47,048 nucleotides of DNA from Bacteroides_E sp964528875 (GCA_964528875.1 CAZGUI010000015.1:1-47048), one strand, 5' to 3'; positions 10,038 to 18,985 are shown, counted from the stretch's first letter. Notes: generated by a model not told the origin, from the letters alone. Program-made: numbers and translations.

Positions 10038-11270
10038 ACTGCTCCTATAATATAATACCGAGCGTTTATTCTTATCAAAAAGACTTTGAGCAATTACTCG
10101 GGCTTTATTTGCTGTTACCGATCGATATTTTGAAACACATTCCTCAATATCTAGTACATTACCATTTAACTCATACCAAGCTAAATCCGTTGCCAAGTTG
10201 AGATAATCAATGAAACGAAACACTTGAGCTGACTCAAATTTGTTCTTTACCTTTTCTAGCTCCTCTTCGGGTATAAGATCTTTTTGAAGCATTTCCAACT
10301 CTAGCTGAACCTCATTCTCGCCCTCTTCCAAAGATACACCATTAGCCAGTTGTCCCACAACATGAAAAAGTCCAGCATCTCTTGAGCCTGACACATACGC
10401 ATCAATCGATGTAAAGACTCTCTTATCTTGAGTAAGGTGTTGTTTCAGCCTACTGGAAGTTCCATTGGCCAAAACATCAGAAAGCAGATCATAAACCTCA
10501 TAATCCGGATGATTAAACTCACACATTGGGTAAACCATATATAAGGCATCAACAGGTACATCACGAAAGACCTCTTCTCTACGTTCCTGAGTTTGCAAAG
10601 GCTCTCTGGGAATCTTTCTTTCGGGGACTTTTCTTCTGGGAATATCTCCAAACCACTTTTCGGATAGAGTAACCACTTCCTTAAAAGATATATTACCTGT
10701 AACCGATAAAATAGCATTATTTGGAGCATAAAACCGATAAAAGAAATCTTCCACTTCTTGAAGTGTAGCTTGGGCCACATGATCCAATTCTTTACCTATA
10801 GTAGGCCATTGATATGGATGAACTTTATAAGCTAGAGCACGCAACAAATGACTAACATCCCCATAGGGTTGATTTAAGCTACGTTGCTTAAACTCCTCCA
10901 TTACCACTCCACGTTGTACATCCAAACTCTTTTGATTAAAATCCAAACCTAACATTCGGTCGGATTCCAGCCAAAAACCTGTTTCTACATTTTGTTTAGG
11001 TAAAGTGATGTAATAATTAGTAATGTCATTACTTGTCCAGGCATTATTCTCCCCTCCGGCCAACTGTAAGGGCGCATCAAAGGCTGGAATGTGAATTGAC
11101 CCACCAAACATTAAATGTTCAAAAAGGTGGGCAAATCCGGTATGCTCCGGGTCTTCATCGCGTGCACCAACATCATAAAGCATATTTAATGCCACCATTT
11201 TGGTATTGATGTCCGGACTATGAACAATTCGCAACCCGTTAGATAATCTATAACGATTAATATTTAACAT
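10023..11270 (-). CDS. M16 family zinc metallopeptidase
   Basis: The 415-residue protein has the inverted zinc motif HLFEH (residues 48-52, HxxEH) of the pitrilysin/M16 family and a downstream VVMEE that supplies the third metal-ligand glutamate. The N-terminal pattern RLSNGLRIV and the helix pair before the motif fit the active half of a two-domain M16 peptidase. Its length matches bacterial processing-peptidase-like members. No signal peptide is seen, so it is probably cytoplasmic, although some relatives are periplasmic. These enzymes degrade or trim short unfolded peptides. It starts 1 bp after the stop of the cyclophilin gene and is translationally close to it. Substrates cannot be inferred; the neighbourhood (cyclophilin, TamB/TamL) hints at envelope protein quality control. 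Confidence 0.9.
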   Translation of the reverse strand: MLNINRYRLSNGLRIVHSPDINTKMVALNMLYDVGARDEDPEHTGFAHLFEHLMFGGSIHIPAFDAPLQLAGGENNAWTSNDITNYYITLPKQNVETGFWLESDRMLGLDFNQKSLDVQRGVVMEEFKQRSLNQPYGDVSHLLRALAYKVHPYQWPTIGKELDHVAQATLQEVEDFFYRFYAPNNAILSVTGNISFKEVVTLSEKWFGDIPRRKVPERKIPREPLQTQERREEVFRDVPVDALYMVYPMCEFNHPDYEVYDLLSDVLANGTSSRLKQHLTQDKRVFTSIDAYVSGSRDAGLFHVVGQLANGVSLEEGENEVQLELEMLQKDLIPEEELEKVKNKFESAQVFRFIDYLNLATDLAWYELNGNVLDIEECVSKYRSVTANKARVIAQSLFDKNKRSVLYYRSSKTED

Positions 11271-11271
11271 A

Positions 11272-12117
11272 TTAATTTAACAAAGAGACTTTTATAATTT
11301 TAATATCCTCTTCAGGACGGTCATTACTACTTGTATTTTGTTCTTGGATTTTATCAACTACTTCTAAACCGGAAACCACTTCGCCAAACACGGTGTATTC
11401 ATTATCCAAATGAGGAGTACCACCTAAAGTAGTATATGCCTCTTTTTGTTCAGGAGTAAACTCAAAATCAGGTTGTTCAGCAGCCATAGCTTCAGCCTGA
11501 GCAATCAGCTCATTTTGAAGATCCATCAAACCCTCGTGGTTTTTTTCCATTTGTAAGGCATATATTTTTTGCATATTTCCTTGAGCCAACTTATTAAAGA
11601 TAATATTCATCTTGTTGCTATTCATTTGTTTTTGCATGTCCAACAAAGTAGAGTCTGAGTAGACTTCTCCGGTAACAATGTAGAATTGACAACCTGACGA
11701 CTCTTTTTCAGGATTTACCTGATCACTTTGACGAGCTGCAGATAAAGCTCCTTTTTTATGGAAGTATTTTGGGTATACAAACTCTGCAGGAAGTGTGTAT
11801 CCTACATCGCCTGCGCCTAACATTTTATCTTTAGGTGCATTTTTAGACTCCGGATCACCTGCTTGAATCATAAAGTTTTTAATGACACGGTGAAACAATG
11901 TCTCAGCATAAGTGCCTTCTTTAGCTAGTTTGATAAAATTATCTCTATGTTCAGGTGTATCATTGTATAGTTTCACTACAATATCTCCTAAAGAAGTTTC
12001 AATTTTCACCTGTTGTTCTTTTTGATTGGTCATATCTGTTTTTGATTTATTTCCTGATCCACAGCTAATCACACCAAGGGCCAGAATTACAATTAATATT
12101 ATATTTTTCATATACAT
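11272..12117 (-). CDS. Cyclophilin-type peptidyl-prolyl isomerase, lipoprotein
   Basis: The 281-residue protein has a lipoprotein signal (ILIVILALGVISC, Cys about 20), then a Ser/Lys-rich tether and a cyclophilin domain. Core cyclophilin motifs are visible: ETSLGDIVVKLYND, FHRVIKNFMIQAGDP, GALSAARQSDQVNPEKES, SGCQFYIVTG and EYTVFGEVVSGLEVVDKI. The segment between QFYIVTG and the closing TVFGEVV is unusually long and helical, with many Met/Gln/Glu residues. This insertion is seen in Bacteroidetes cyclophilins and is not a frameshift. The protein should catalyse cis-trans proline isomerisation in the periplasm as a membrane-anchored folding factor. A second ATG at 12111 gives MKNIIL and is an equally good start. 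It is the first gene of the run leading to M16, tamB and tamL. Confidence 0.9.
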   Translation of the reverse strand: MYMKNIILIVILALGVISCGSGNKSKTDMTNQKEQQVKIETSLGDIVVKLYNDTPEHRDNFIKLAKEGTYAETLFHRVIKNFMIQAGDPESKNAPKDKMLGAGDVGYTLPAEFVYPKYFHKKGALSAARQSDQVNPEKESSGCQFYIVTGEVYSDSTLLDMQKQMNSNKMNIIFNKLAQGNMQKIYALQMEKNHEGLMDLQNELIAQAEAMAAEQPDFEFTPEQKEAYTTLGGTPHLDNEYTVFGEVVSGLEVVDKIQEQNTSSNDRPEEDIKIIKVSLLN

Positions 12118-12226
12118 TTTCTATTTTAATAAAAATGAAAGGGTAAAAATACAACTTTATAAGCTTTTGAATAAAAAAAACAATCTTTATTAAGCTTAGT
12201 TATAGATAATGAGATTAAAAACATAA

Positions 12227-12277
12227 ATAAAAGAGAACAGTTCACCTCTTTCATTACACTTAATAGTTCTCTTTTAT
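12227..12277 (-). terminator. Terminator hairpin after the RluA-type gene
   Basis: ATAAAAGAGAAC (12227-12238) and GTTCTCTTTTAT (12266-12277) form a perfect 12-bp stem directly after the stop at 12282. The tail on the minus strand is T-rich but interrupted. The 27-nt loop is long, so efficiency is uncertain. The remaining stretch to 12117 holds only the cyclophilin leader. Confidence 0.6.
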
Positions 12278-12281
12278 ATAA

Positions 12282-12956
12282 TCAAAGCAATTCAAACTCT
12301 TGCCACAAATCACCCTCAGGATAAGGAGCTACAACATCCATCTCCTTTTTTGACACCGGATGTATAAAAGAAATTCTCCTTGCATGCAATGAAATTCCTC
12401 CATTTGGATTAGAACGAGGATAACCATATTTAAGATCTCCTTTAATAGGACAACCTATTTTACTCAACTGCGTTCTGATTTGATGATGCCTACCGGTTTG
12501 CAGATCAATTTCCAGCAAAATAAAGCTTTTCGATTTACCTATCACTTTATAGCCCAACTTAGCCTCTTTGGCATTTTTCTGAACTTTATCGTATGCAAAA
12601 CTCTTATTTTTCTGTGGATTCCTTACCAAAAAATGAACCAATTCACCTTGAAGAGCAGGAGGAGGATTCTTCACAATAGCTTCATACGTTTTCTTCACCT
12701 TGTCTTCCCTAAACAGTTCGTTCATACGTGCCAGTGCCTTACTGGTTTTAGCAAAAACGACCAGCCCACTAACAGGTCTATCCAACCGATGAACAACACC
12801 GATAAAGGCATCACCAGGTTTATTGTATTTTATACGCAAGAATTCAGCCACTTTTTCTGAAAGTGGCTGATCTCCTGTTTTATCACCTTGGACAATATCC
12901 GAAGATGATTTATTCACTATGATAAGATGATTATCTTCGTAAACGACGTCTAACAT
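12282..12956 (-). CDS. RluA-family pseudouridine synthase
   Basis: The 224-residue protein holds the RluA catalytic motif HRLDRPVSG, with Asp59 as the nucleophile that attacks C1' of the target uridine, followed by LVVFAKT. The later segment LQTGRHHQIRTQL is the second family signature. There is no S4 RNA-binding domain in front, so it belongs to the short RluA/TruC-like group that modifies 23S rRNA or tRNA; the exact target site is not readable. ATG 12956 (MLDVVYEDNHLIIV) is the natural start. It lies 10 bp downstream of the FabG-type gene and is the last gene of a TetR-fabG-rluA unit. Confidence 0.9.
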   Translation of the reverse strand: MLDVVYEDNHLIIVNKSSSDIVQGDKTGDQPLSEKVAEFLRIKYNKPGDAFIGVVHRLDRPVSGLVVFAKTSKALARMNELFREDKVKKTYEAIVKNPPPALQGELVHFLVRNPQKNKSFAYDKVQKNAKEAKLGYKVIGKSKSFILLEIDLQTGRHHQIRTQLSKIGCPIKGDLKYGYPRSNPNGGISLHARRISFIHPVSKKEMDVVAPYPEGDLWQEFELL

Positions 12957-12966
12957 CTATCTTTTC

Positions 12967-13713
12967 TTACATATTCATTCCGCCACAGCAGTGGATAACC
13001 TGTCCTGTAACGTATGAAGACAAATCAGAAGCCAAGAACACAGCAACATTAGCTACATCCTCCGGAGTACCTCCACGACGCAACGGGATTTGTTGAGCCC
13101 ACTCTTTCTTTACTTCTTCAGAAAGAACATCTGTCATATCTGTAATGATGAATCCGGGAGCAATTGAGTTTGCACGGATACCTCTTGAACCCACCTCTTT
13201 AGCGATGGATTTAGCTAACCCAATCATACCTGCTTTAGATGCAGAGTAATTAGCTTGACCCGCATTGCCCGATACTCCAACAACAGAAGCCATATTAATA
13301 ATACTTCCACCTCTCTGACGCATCATAATAGGAGTACAAGCATGGATAAAGTTAAAAGCAGATTTCAAATTTACATTGATCACAGCATCCCATTGCTCTT
13401 CACTCATACGCATCATTAAACCATCTTTAGTAATCCCTGCGTTATTTACTAAAATATCAATTGTACCAAACTCCTCATGAATAGCCTTTACCACCTCAGC
13501 CGTTTCGTTAAAGTTAGCTGCGTTAGAAGCATATCCTTTACAACGTACGCCTAAAGCTGTAATTTCTTTTACTGTCTCTTCTGCTATTTCATCAATACGT
13601 AAATCAGTAAAAGCAATATTTGCACCTTCTGAAGCAAACTTTACAGCAATTGCCTTACCTATACCACGTGCTGCACCTGTAATCAGGGCTGTTTTTCCTT
13701 GTAATAATCCCAT
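12967..13713 (-). CDS. fabG: 3-oxoacyl-[acyl-carrier-protein] reductase (SDR family)
   Basis: The 248-residue short-chain dehydrogenase has the Rossmann motif TGAARGIGKAIA (TGxxxGIG), the structural NNAG, catalytic Ser in INMASVVG and the YSASK active-site pair. The C-terminus, VTGQVIHCCGGMNM, fits FabG, which reduces beta-ketoacyl-ACP with NADPH in fatty-acid elongation. Typical FabG is 244-248 residues. The frame extends to a TTG at 13722, but ATG 13713 (MGLLQGKTALITG) is the conserved start. The gene lies 18 bp after a TetR regulator and 10 bp before the pseudouridine synthase gene. The rest of the fab cluster is not nearby, so a specialised or regulated FabG paralogue is possible. Confidence 0.88.
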   Translation of the reverse strand: MGLLQGKTALITGAARGIGKAIAVKFASEGANIAFTDLRIDEIAEETVKEITALGVRCKGYASNAANFNETAEVVKAIHEEFGTIDILVNNAGITKDGLMMRMSEEQWDAVINVNLKSAFNFIHACTPIMMRQRGGSIINMASVVGVSGNAGQANYSASKAGMIGLAKSIAKEVGSRGIRANSIAPGFIITDMTDVLSEEVKKEWAQQIPLRRGGTPEDVANVAVFLASDLSSYVTGQVIHCCGGMNM

Positions 13714-13731
13714 ACTATTCAATTTTTTATA

Positions 13732-14316
13732 TTATTTTTTATGTAATGCACCAAAAACAATGTTTACCACATTGTCGTTCAGTGTTTCTGAATCTAAATC
13801 TGCTCCAATGTAACCCCTAATGTAAGGAACCTCTATACCTTTCAAGCAGTAATGTATTAAGGCAGCAGCCAACTCAATGTTATCAATATCAAACACCTCT
13901 GCATCTTTCCCTTCTTTCAATACTTCCTGAAATAATTTAAACTCCTCAACATCAAACTTCTTACGCACTTTTTCCACAGTCCAAATATCTCTAAAGAAAT
14001 TGGCTCGCAAAGTTCCATTACGGTAAACAACATCTTTTACCAAATCTAAATGTGTATATATTAGCTCTATGACCTTCTTCTCCGGTGAAAGATTCTTCCG
14101 CATTACCTCTTTCATCTTTTCAAGTAATGTATCTAACTCGGTTTCAACTACGACTAAAAAAAGATCTTCTTTATTTTTAAAATAAGTATAAAGAGTTCTT
14201 CTTCCTTTTCTCGACTCCTTGGCAATATCATTCATCGTTGTCCGTTCCACTCCCTTTCTGGCGAAAAGTCGTCTCGCAGCATCTATTAATTGATCTCTTG
14301 TCTTAGAAGTTGTCAT
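13732..14316 (-). CDS. TetR/AcrR family transcriptional regulator
   Basis: The 194-residue protein has a typical TetR N-terminal DNA-binding domain: DAARRLFARKGVERTTM leads into DIAKESRKGRRTLYTYF, the helix-turn-helix and following helix (residues about 10-50). The rest is an all-helical ligand domain without recognisable substrate residues. It is the first gene of a unit with the FabG-type reductase and an RluA enzyme, so it may govern fatty-acid-related genes as well as itself; this is inferred from position only. A near-consensus Bacteroides promoter (14357-14387) stands upstream. Confidence 0.88.
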   Translation of the reverse strand: MTTSKTRDQLIDAARRLFARKGVERTTMNDIAKESRKGRRTLYTYFKNKEDLFLVVVETELDTLLEKMKEVMRKNLSPEKKVIELIYTHLDLVKDVVYRNGTLRANFFRDIWTVEKVRKKFDVEEFKLFQEVLKEGKDAEVFDIDNIELAAALIHYCLKGIEVPYIRGYIGADLDSETLNDNVVNIVFGALHKK

Positions 14317-14356
14317 CTATTTCTCTTTCACATTGCACATCTAGTAAACGATTGAG

Positions 14357-14387
14357 CAAAAATAAGTCTTTTCTAAACGGAGACAAA
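14357..14387 (-). promoter_or_regulatory. Bacteroides-type promoter of the TetR-fabG unit
   Basis: On the minus strand TTTG (14387-14384) is followed after 19 bp by TATTTTTG (14364-14357), matching the -33/-7 consensus in sequence and spacing. This places transcription start near 14350 and gives a leader of about 35 nt before the ATG at 14316. Confidence 0.75.
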
Positions 14388-14518
14388 ATAAATTCCTTTA
14401 TTATCTTCATTATATTTTATTATTTCCTTTTTTCTTTGACTATGAATGAGTTGTAAAGGATACACAGTTCAAAAACACAACAATTTACAAAGTTTAACTA
14501 AATAAAAACCACCATACA

Positions 14519-14550
14519 TTTGGAGGATTAAAAAATATCGCATACTTTTG
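14519..14550 (+). promoter_or_regulatory. Bacteroides-type promoter of tRNA-fMet
   Basis: TTTG at 14519-14522 and TACTTTTG at 14543-14550 with exactly 20 bp between them match the TTTG/TAnnTTTG consensus. The predicted start falls just ahead of the tRNA at 14563. It is the cleanest promoter in the window. Confidence 0.85.
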
Positions 14551-14562
14551 CACTCACAATAT

Positions 14563-14634
<72 letters not shown>

Positions 14635-14640
14635 CAAAAG

Positions 14641-14672
14641 AAAAAGCAATCTCAAATGAGGTTGCTTTTTTT
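14641..14672 (+). terminator. Terminator of tRNA-fMet
   Basis: AAAAAGCAATCTC (14641-14653) pairs with GAGGTTGCTTTTT (14658-14670) around an AAAT loop, with one G-T pair, and continues into a T-run. It begins 7 bp after the tRNA. Confidence 0.9.
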
Positions 14673-14910
14673 ATTTCCAGTGGGTAGGGATATTCAGCAA
14701 ATAGGGCTCACTCGATATTTCATAGGGACTAAGCATATCTCTTATGCTACTCCAAAAAGAAAATTTCACATCTACCACTCGTCTAATGGCTGCTCTGAAC
14801 TGTTTTATCTTCGCATTAAAAGATTCAGCTGCTGCATTTGTTGATCGATTGTTGTAAAAGTTAAATATGCCATTATAATAGCATACCTGATAAAAATGAT
14901 AAATTATCAC
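14671..14910 (-). pseudogene. Remnant of an ISAon1-type transposase (C-terminal fragment)
   Basis: The 79-codon frame contains YNNRSTNAAAESFNAKIKQF followed by RAAIRRVVDVKFSFW. I recognise this as the C-terminal end of ISAon1-like DDE transposases (ISL3-related) common in Bacteroidetes, including the catalytic Glu region (AAAES). A full transposase would be several times longer. Homology seems to start around residue 10, and nothing upstream to 15089 resembles the rest of the protein. The 3' end runs into the tRNA terminator, whose last bases overlap its stop codon. I saw no terminal inverted repeats. It is therefore a decayed insertion next to a tRNA gene, not a functional element. Confidence 0.8.
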
Positions 14911-15089
14911 TCTTTCCTAATTCTCAACAAAATCGTTTAGATAGCAGAGAGAACACTGAATAAAGGAAGTTTTATTCCTCCTCCAATTGAACAACAATCA
15001 CTTTGTCCTATTTTTCAGAAGTGCATTTGGCTATATCTTCTTTTTACATCTACAATTCGAATTTCGGCTATCTTGTGATACTTCGTTTG

Positions 15090-16202
15090 TCAATGACTCT
15101 TTTTATAACTCAACACAGCCCAAGTGTTCAAGAACAAAGCAAAACCAATTAGGGCAAACAGCTGTGGCAATAGATCTTTGAAGCCACTGCCTTGTAAATA
15201 TATGCCACGCATAATTTCCATAAAGTAACTCAATGGATTGAATCTCGCTATCCACTGTGCCCATTGGGGCATACTACCGATAGGGGTAAATAAACCACTT
15301 AGCAAGACCAATATCAAAATAAAGAAGAACATTAAAAACATCGCTTGTTGCATTGTTTCAGAATAATTGGATATAATTAACCCCATACCCGAGACAGCTA
15401 AAATATACAATGCGGCATAAACATAGACCCAAAGTAAATTTCCCGCCGGAAGTAAACCATAAACCAGAGCAGCAACAAGACACCCAATACTTAAAACAAC
15501 GAACCCAATAATCCAATAAGGTATCAATTTCCCGAGAATGAAATGCAAGCGCGCCACAGGAGTAACATTCATCTGTTCTATGGTTCCTACTTCTTTCTCC
15601 CCCACAATATTAAACGCAGGCAGGAAGCCGGTAATCAGGGTCAAGAGCATCACAATGATTGCCGGAATCATAAAAAACTTATAATCCAGATAGATATTAA
15701 ACTTATTGTAGGGAATAATATGAATAGATGGTGCAAACTCTTTACCGGTCAACTGACCTAAATCCACCTTCAAATCATCAGAGTAATCAGCCAAAATTGA
15801 CGACAAATAAGAGGCGCCCAAAACACCTTTGGTACCATTTACTGCATTAGCAGAAATCATGACCTTAACGACTCCCTCTTTGACTAACTCTTTCTCAAAA
15901 GCCGGAGGTATCTCCAAAATAATATCCACTTGATTGGCTTCTACAGCCGACATCGCCCCACTATAAGCATCGGATAAATTACTTAGAATAAAGTTTTTGG
16001 ATGCTGAAAGCTTATGAATCAATCGTTCGGAATAAGAACTTTTATCATTATCTATCACACAAAGCTGTATGTTCTTAACCTCCTGATTAGCAGCCCAGGG
16101 TATAAGCAATAACATCACTAAAGGTAACATCAGAATCATTTTAGGTAAAAAAGGATTTCTGAATATCTGCTTAAACTCTTTTTCCAATAAAAACTTCAAC
16201 AT
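15090..16202 (-). CDS. ABC-2 type efflux permease (second permease)
   Basis: The 370-residue protein has one N-terminal membrane helix (FLPKMILMLPLVMLLLIPWA) and a large periplasmic domain. Five more helices follow from about residue 180, beginning FFMIPAIIVMLLTLITGF. The cytoplasmic motif GEKEVGTIEQMNVTPV is the signature of ABC-2 drug-export permeases related to YhhJ/YbhR. It should form the membrane channel with the preceding permease. ATG 16202 (MLKFLLEKEF) is chosen over a TTG two codons upstream. It is the last gene of the efflux operon, 9 bp after the other permease gene. A transposase remnant follows downstream. Confidence 0.9.
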   Translation of the reverse strand: MLKFLLEKEFKQIFRNPFLPKMILMLPLVMLLLIPWAANQEVKNIQLCVIDNDKSSYSERLIHKLSASKNFILSNLSDAYSGAMSAVEANQVDIILEIPPAFEKELVKEGVVKVMISANAVNGTKGVLGASYLSSILADYSDDLKVDLGQLTGKEFAPSIHIIPYNKFNIYLDYKFFMIPAIIVMLLTLITGFLPAFNIVGEKEVGTIEQMNVTPVARLHFILGKLIPYWIIGFVVLSIGCLVAALVYGLLPAGNLLWVYVYAALYILAVSGMGLIISNYSETMQQAMFLMFFFILILVLLSGLFTPIGSMPQWAQWIARFNPLSYFMEIMRGIYLQGSGFKDLLPQLFALIGFALFLNTWAVLSYKKSH

Positions 16203-16211
16203 ACTCAATCG

Positions 16212-17318
16212 TTATGACAACCGAACACTAAACTTTTTCAAACTAACCACCAATAAAAACACACCCATAAGAGCCAATACGCCTATTTCCTTTAATACAT
16301 AAACACCACTCACTCCCTGTATCATCAGTTTCTTTATCATACCTATATACCATTTAGCAGGTATTACATTGGATACCCACTGCAAAAAAACAGGCATACT
16401 CTCTATTTGGAATATCATTCCGGACAACAACATCGTGGGAAGCATTAGCCCCATACCCGAAATCAACATAGCAGCCACTTGCGTATGCACCATATTGGAG
16501 ATTAAAAGTCCCAACAACAAACTCACTACAATATAGAGTAAAGAAACCAATATAATTAACAGCAAATTGCCCGCAATAGGAACTTGAAGCACAAAATAGG
16601 CAAGCAACAGAATGGTAAGTAAATTGACAATGGATAGAAAAAAGTAAGGCACAGCTTTGGAGAGAATAATATACAAGGGTTTAATGGGTGAAACCAATAA
16701 CACCTCCATACTTCCTTTTTCTTTTTCTCGTACAATGGATATAGAAGTCATCATTGCACAGATTAACATTAAAATCAACCCCATAACTCCAGGCACAAAA
16801 TTATAGGCTCCCTCCAGTTGAGGATTATACAACATTCTAATTTCAGGAAGGATAATCAAAGAAGGACGTATATTAGCAGCCAATTCTTGCTGATATTGTA
16901 GAATCACATTCGACACATAGTTGGCCATCATAGTTCCTTGGTTAGGGTCAGTAGCGTCTACTACGATTTGCACCGCTGCTTCTCCCGTATGCAATAAGTT
17001 ATTGTGAAAACCAGCCTCAAAGACCAACACCAAGTCTGCTTTTTTCTGTTGTAAAACGCCATCTATCTCTTGGGAATTCTTGGGTCCATCCACAACCGTA
17101 AAATACGAATTAGCAGCAATACGATTTGCTATTCGTTCTGTAGAGACATCCTTAGATAAATCATAGATGGCTACATTCACATTCTTCACTTCAGTAGTAA
17201 TGGCAAAGCCAAACAAAATCATCTGAACCACAGGCATTGCCAACAGAATAAGCATAGTCCGCCAATCTCTGAAAATATGAATAAACTCCTTACGCACAAA
17301 AGACAAGAACTGCTTCAT
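16212..17318 (-). CDS. ABC-2 type efflux permease (first permease)
   Basis: The 368-residue protein has the same plan as its downstream neighbour: an N-terminal helix (MLILLAMPVVQMILFGFAI), a periplasmic region, then a cluster of helices from about residue 175. The EKEKGSMEVLLVSPIKP motif of ABC-2 exporters is present. The two permeases are clearly paralogous but diverged, which suggests a heterodimeric channel as in YbhS/YbhR. Its ATG overlaps the stop of the ATPase gene (ATGA, 17315-17318), implying coupled translation. Confidence 0.9.
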   Translation of the reverse strand: MKQFLSFVRKEFIHIFRDWRTMLILLAMPVVQMILFGFAITTEVKNVNVAIYDLSKDVSTERIANRIAANSYFTVVDGPKNSQEIDGVLQQKKADLVLVFEAGFHNNLLHTGEAAVQIVVDATDPNQGTMMANYVSNVILQYQQELAANIRPSLIILPEIRMLYNPQLEGAYNFVPGVMGLILMLICAMMTSISIVREKEKGSMEVLLVSPIKPLYIILSKAVPYFFLSIVNLLTILLLAYFVLQVPIAGNLLLIILVSLLYIVVSLLLGLLISNMVHTQVAAMLISGMGLMLPTMLLSGMIFQIESMPVFLQWVSNVIPAKWYIGMIKKLMIQGVSGVYVLKEIGVLALMGVFLLVVSLKKFSVRLS

Positions 17319-18064
17319 AATACATCTGCATTGCGTTTAGCTCCACGAGCAAACTTGTGAAAAACTTCATTCATATCTTTCGATTGAGTCTGTTCTTTCA
17401 ATACCAAAGGAGAGGCTAATCCCTCTATTTTACCATCTACCATAATAGATACCCGATCGCAGTATTCCGCCTCATCCATATAGTGAGTAGTTACAAACAC
17501 GGTAATTCCATTATCTACTGCTTTGTAAATCATTTCCCAAAACTGACGACGTGCAATGGGGTCTACTCCACCCGTAGGTTCATCTAAGAAAACAAGTTTA
17601 GGGGAATGGAAAATAGCCACCGAAAAAGCCAGTTTCTGCTTCCACCCCAAAGGCAAATCACGCACCAACGTGTTTTTCTCCGAAAGAATATCCAACTCAT
17701 TCAAAATAACATCCGTCTTAATAGCAATCTCTCTTGACTTCATTCCATAAATACCCGCATAGAGCCGAATATTTTCCCAAACCTTCAAGTCTTCATACAA
17801 AGAGAATTTCTGACTCATATAACCAATGTTTCGCTTGATCTTATTGGGTTGCTTCAGCACATCAAACCCTGCCACAGTTCCTGTTCCCGACGTTGGTTTG
17901 CTTAAGCCGCAAAGCATTCGCATAGCAGTAGTTTTTCCGGCTCCATTCGCACCCAGAAAACCAAAAATCTCTCCCCGATAGACTTCAAAGTTAATCCGAT
18001 CTACAGCTGTAAAATTACCAAATCGTTTGGTCAGATTGGTTGCTCTTATAACTACTTCTTTCAT
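17315..18064 (-). CDS. ABC transporter ATPase (second ATPase)
   Basis: The 249-residue ATPase has Walker A GANGAGKTT, Q-loop MSQKFSLYEDLKV, Walker B LVFLDEPTGGVDP and switch His in VTTHYMDEAE. The signature is degenerate, LPLGWKQKLA instead of LSGGQ. This substitution is typical of one nucleotide-binding domain in YbhF/RbbA-type exporters, so it is probably native and not damage. With the upstream ATPase it would form an asymmetric pair, whereas in E. coli YbhF the two domains are fused. It overlaps both neighbours by 4 bp (ATGA). Confidence 0.92.
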   Translation of the reverse strand: MKEVVIRATNLTKRFGNFTAVDRINFEVYRGEIFGFLGANGAGKTTAMRMLCGLSKPTSGTGTVAGFDVLKQPNKIKRNIGYMSQKFSLYEDLKVWENIRLYAGIYGMKSREIAIKTDVILNELDILSEKNTLVRDLPLGWKQKLAFSVAIFHSPKLVFLDEPTGGVDPIARRQFWEMIYKAVDNGITVFVTTHYMDEAEYCDRVSIMVDGKIEGLASPLVLKEQTQSKDMNEVFHKFARGAKRNADVL

Positions 18065-18975
18065 TTCCCTCCCCTTAATGTCAATTGCATAAAACAGTCT
18101 TCTATGGTAGGAGCTATTCGCTCCACCACCACATGGGTATGTCCTTTAGAATTCAGGTAGATTCGCAGGTTTTCTTCTGTCAGTTGTTCATCTACCGTAA
18201 TGTGATGACTATCCCCAAAAGTAAAACAAGAGTGTATCCTTTCATTTTTACGTAGATCGATCAATAACGGATACATCGCTTTCGCCCGAACAGCCCAAAG
18301 GATTTGATTGTATTGCCGAATGATGTTTGAAGGAGTATCGATTTGTAAAAACCGGCCTTGTTGAATAAAAGCCATTCGGTCGCAAAGTGAAGCCTCATCC
18401 ATATAAGGAGTAGAAACTAAAATAGAAATATGCTGCTCTTTGAGTTGTTGTAACATCCCCCAAAACTCTTGACGGGAAACAGGATCGACTCCCGTTGTAG
18501 GCTCATCCAAAAATAAAACGGTGGGTTTGTGAATCAAGGCACAACACAGAGCTAACTTTTGTTTCATCCCTCCCGATAACTTACCGGCTCTCCGATTCTT
18601 AAAGGGTTCAATTTGCTGATAGATATCTTTAATCAAATCATAATTTTGCTCAATGGAGGTGTGGAAAAGAGTAGCAAAAAAAGAGAGGTTCTCTTCCACA
18701 GTCATATCCTGATACAACGAAAATCGCCCGGGCATATACCCCACTTTTTGTCGAATAGATCGATATTGTGTAACCACATCATCACCATCTACCCACGCCT
18801 TCCCTTTATTGGCAAGCAACAAAGTGGTCAATATTCGGAATAGGGTTGTTTTTCCTGCTCCATCGGGACCAATGATACCAAAGATTTCTCCTTTTTGGGT
18901 AGAGAAACTCACATCAACCAAGGCCTGAACCGAGTGGTAGTTTTTACTTATATTTTCAACACAAACCGCTTCCAT
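18061..18975 (-). CDS. ABC transporter ATPase (first ATPase)
   Basis: The 304-residue ATPase has Walker A GPDGAGKTT, a canonical signature LSGGMKQKLAL and Walker B VLFLDEPTTGVDP. At the switch position STPYMDEAS, Pro-Tyr stands where THYMDEA is usual, so the catalytic His is missing. Thus one ATPase has a good signature and no switch His, while its partner has the reverse, which fits one competent composite site. A C-terminal extension of about 80 residues follows the core domain. It drives drug or lipid export with the downstream permeases. Confidence 0.9.
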   Translation of the reverse strand: MEAVCVENISKNYHSVQALVDVSFSTQKGEIFGIIGPDGAGKTTLFRILTTLLLANKGKAWVDGDDVVTQYRSIRQKVGYMPGRFSLYQDMTVEENLSFFATLFHTSIEQNYDLIKDIYQQIEPFKNRRAGKLSGGMKQKLALCCALIHKPTVLFLDEPTTGVDPVSRQEFWGMLQQLKEQHISILVSTPYMDEASLCDRMAFIQQGRFLQIDTPSNIIRQYNQILWAVRAKAMYPLLIDLRKNERIHSCFTFGDSHHITVDEQLTEENLRIYLNSKGHTHVVVERIAPTIEDCFMQLTLRGGK

Positions 18976-18985
18976 TCTTGAACTC

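Noticed and set aside
14911..15089. More transposase sequence or a 3' extension of the permease
   Set aside because: The frame after the permease stop reads on for about 24 codons but shows no transposase motif, and the permease already has normal length.
17315..18064. Inactive ATPase because of LPLGW signature
   Set aside because: This variant is typical of one ATPase in YbhF/RbbA-like exporters, and Walker A, B and the switch His are intact.
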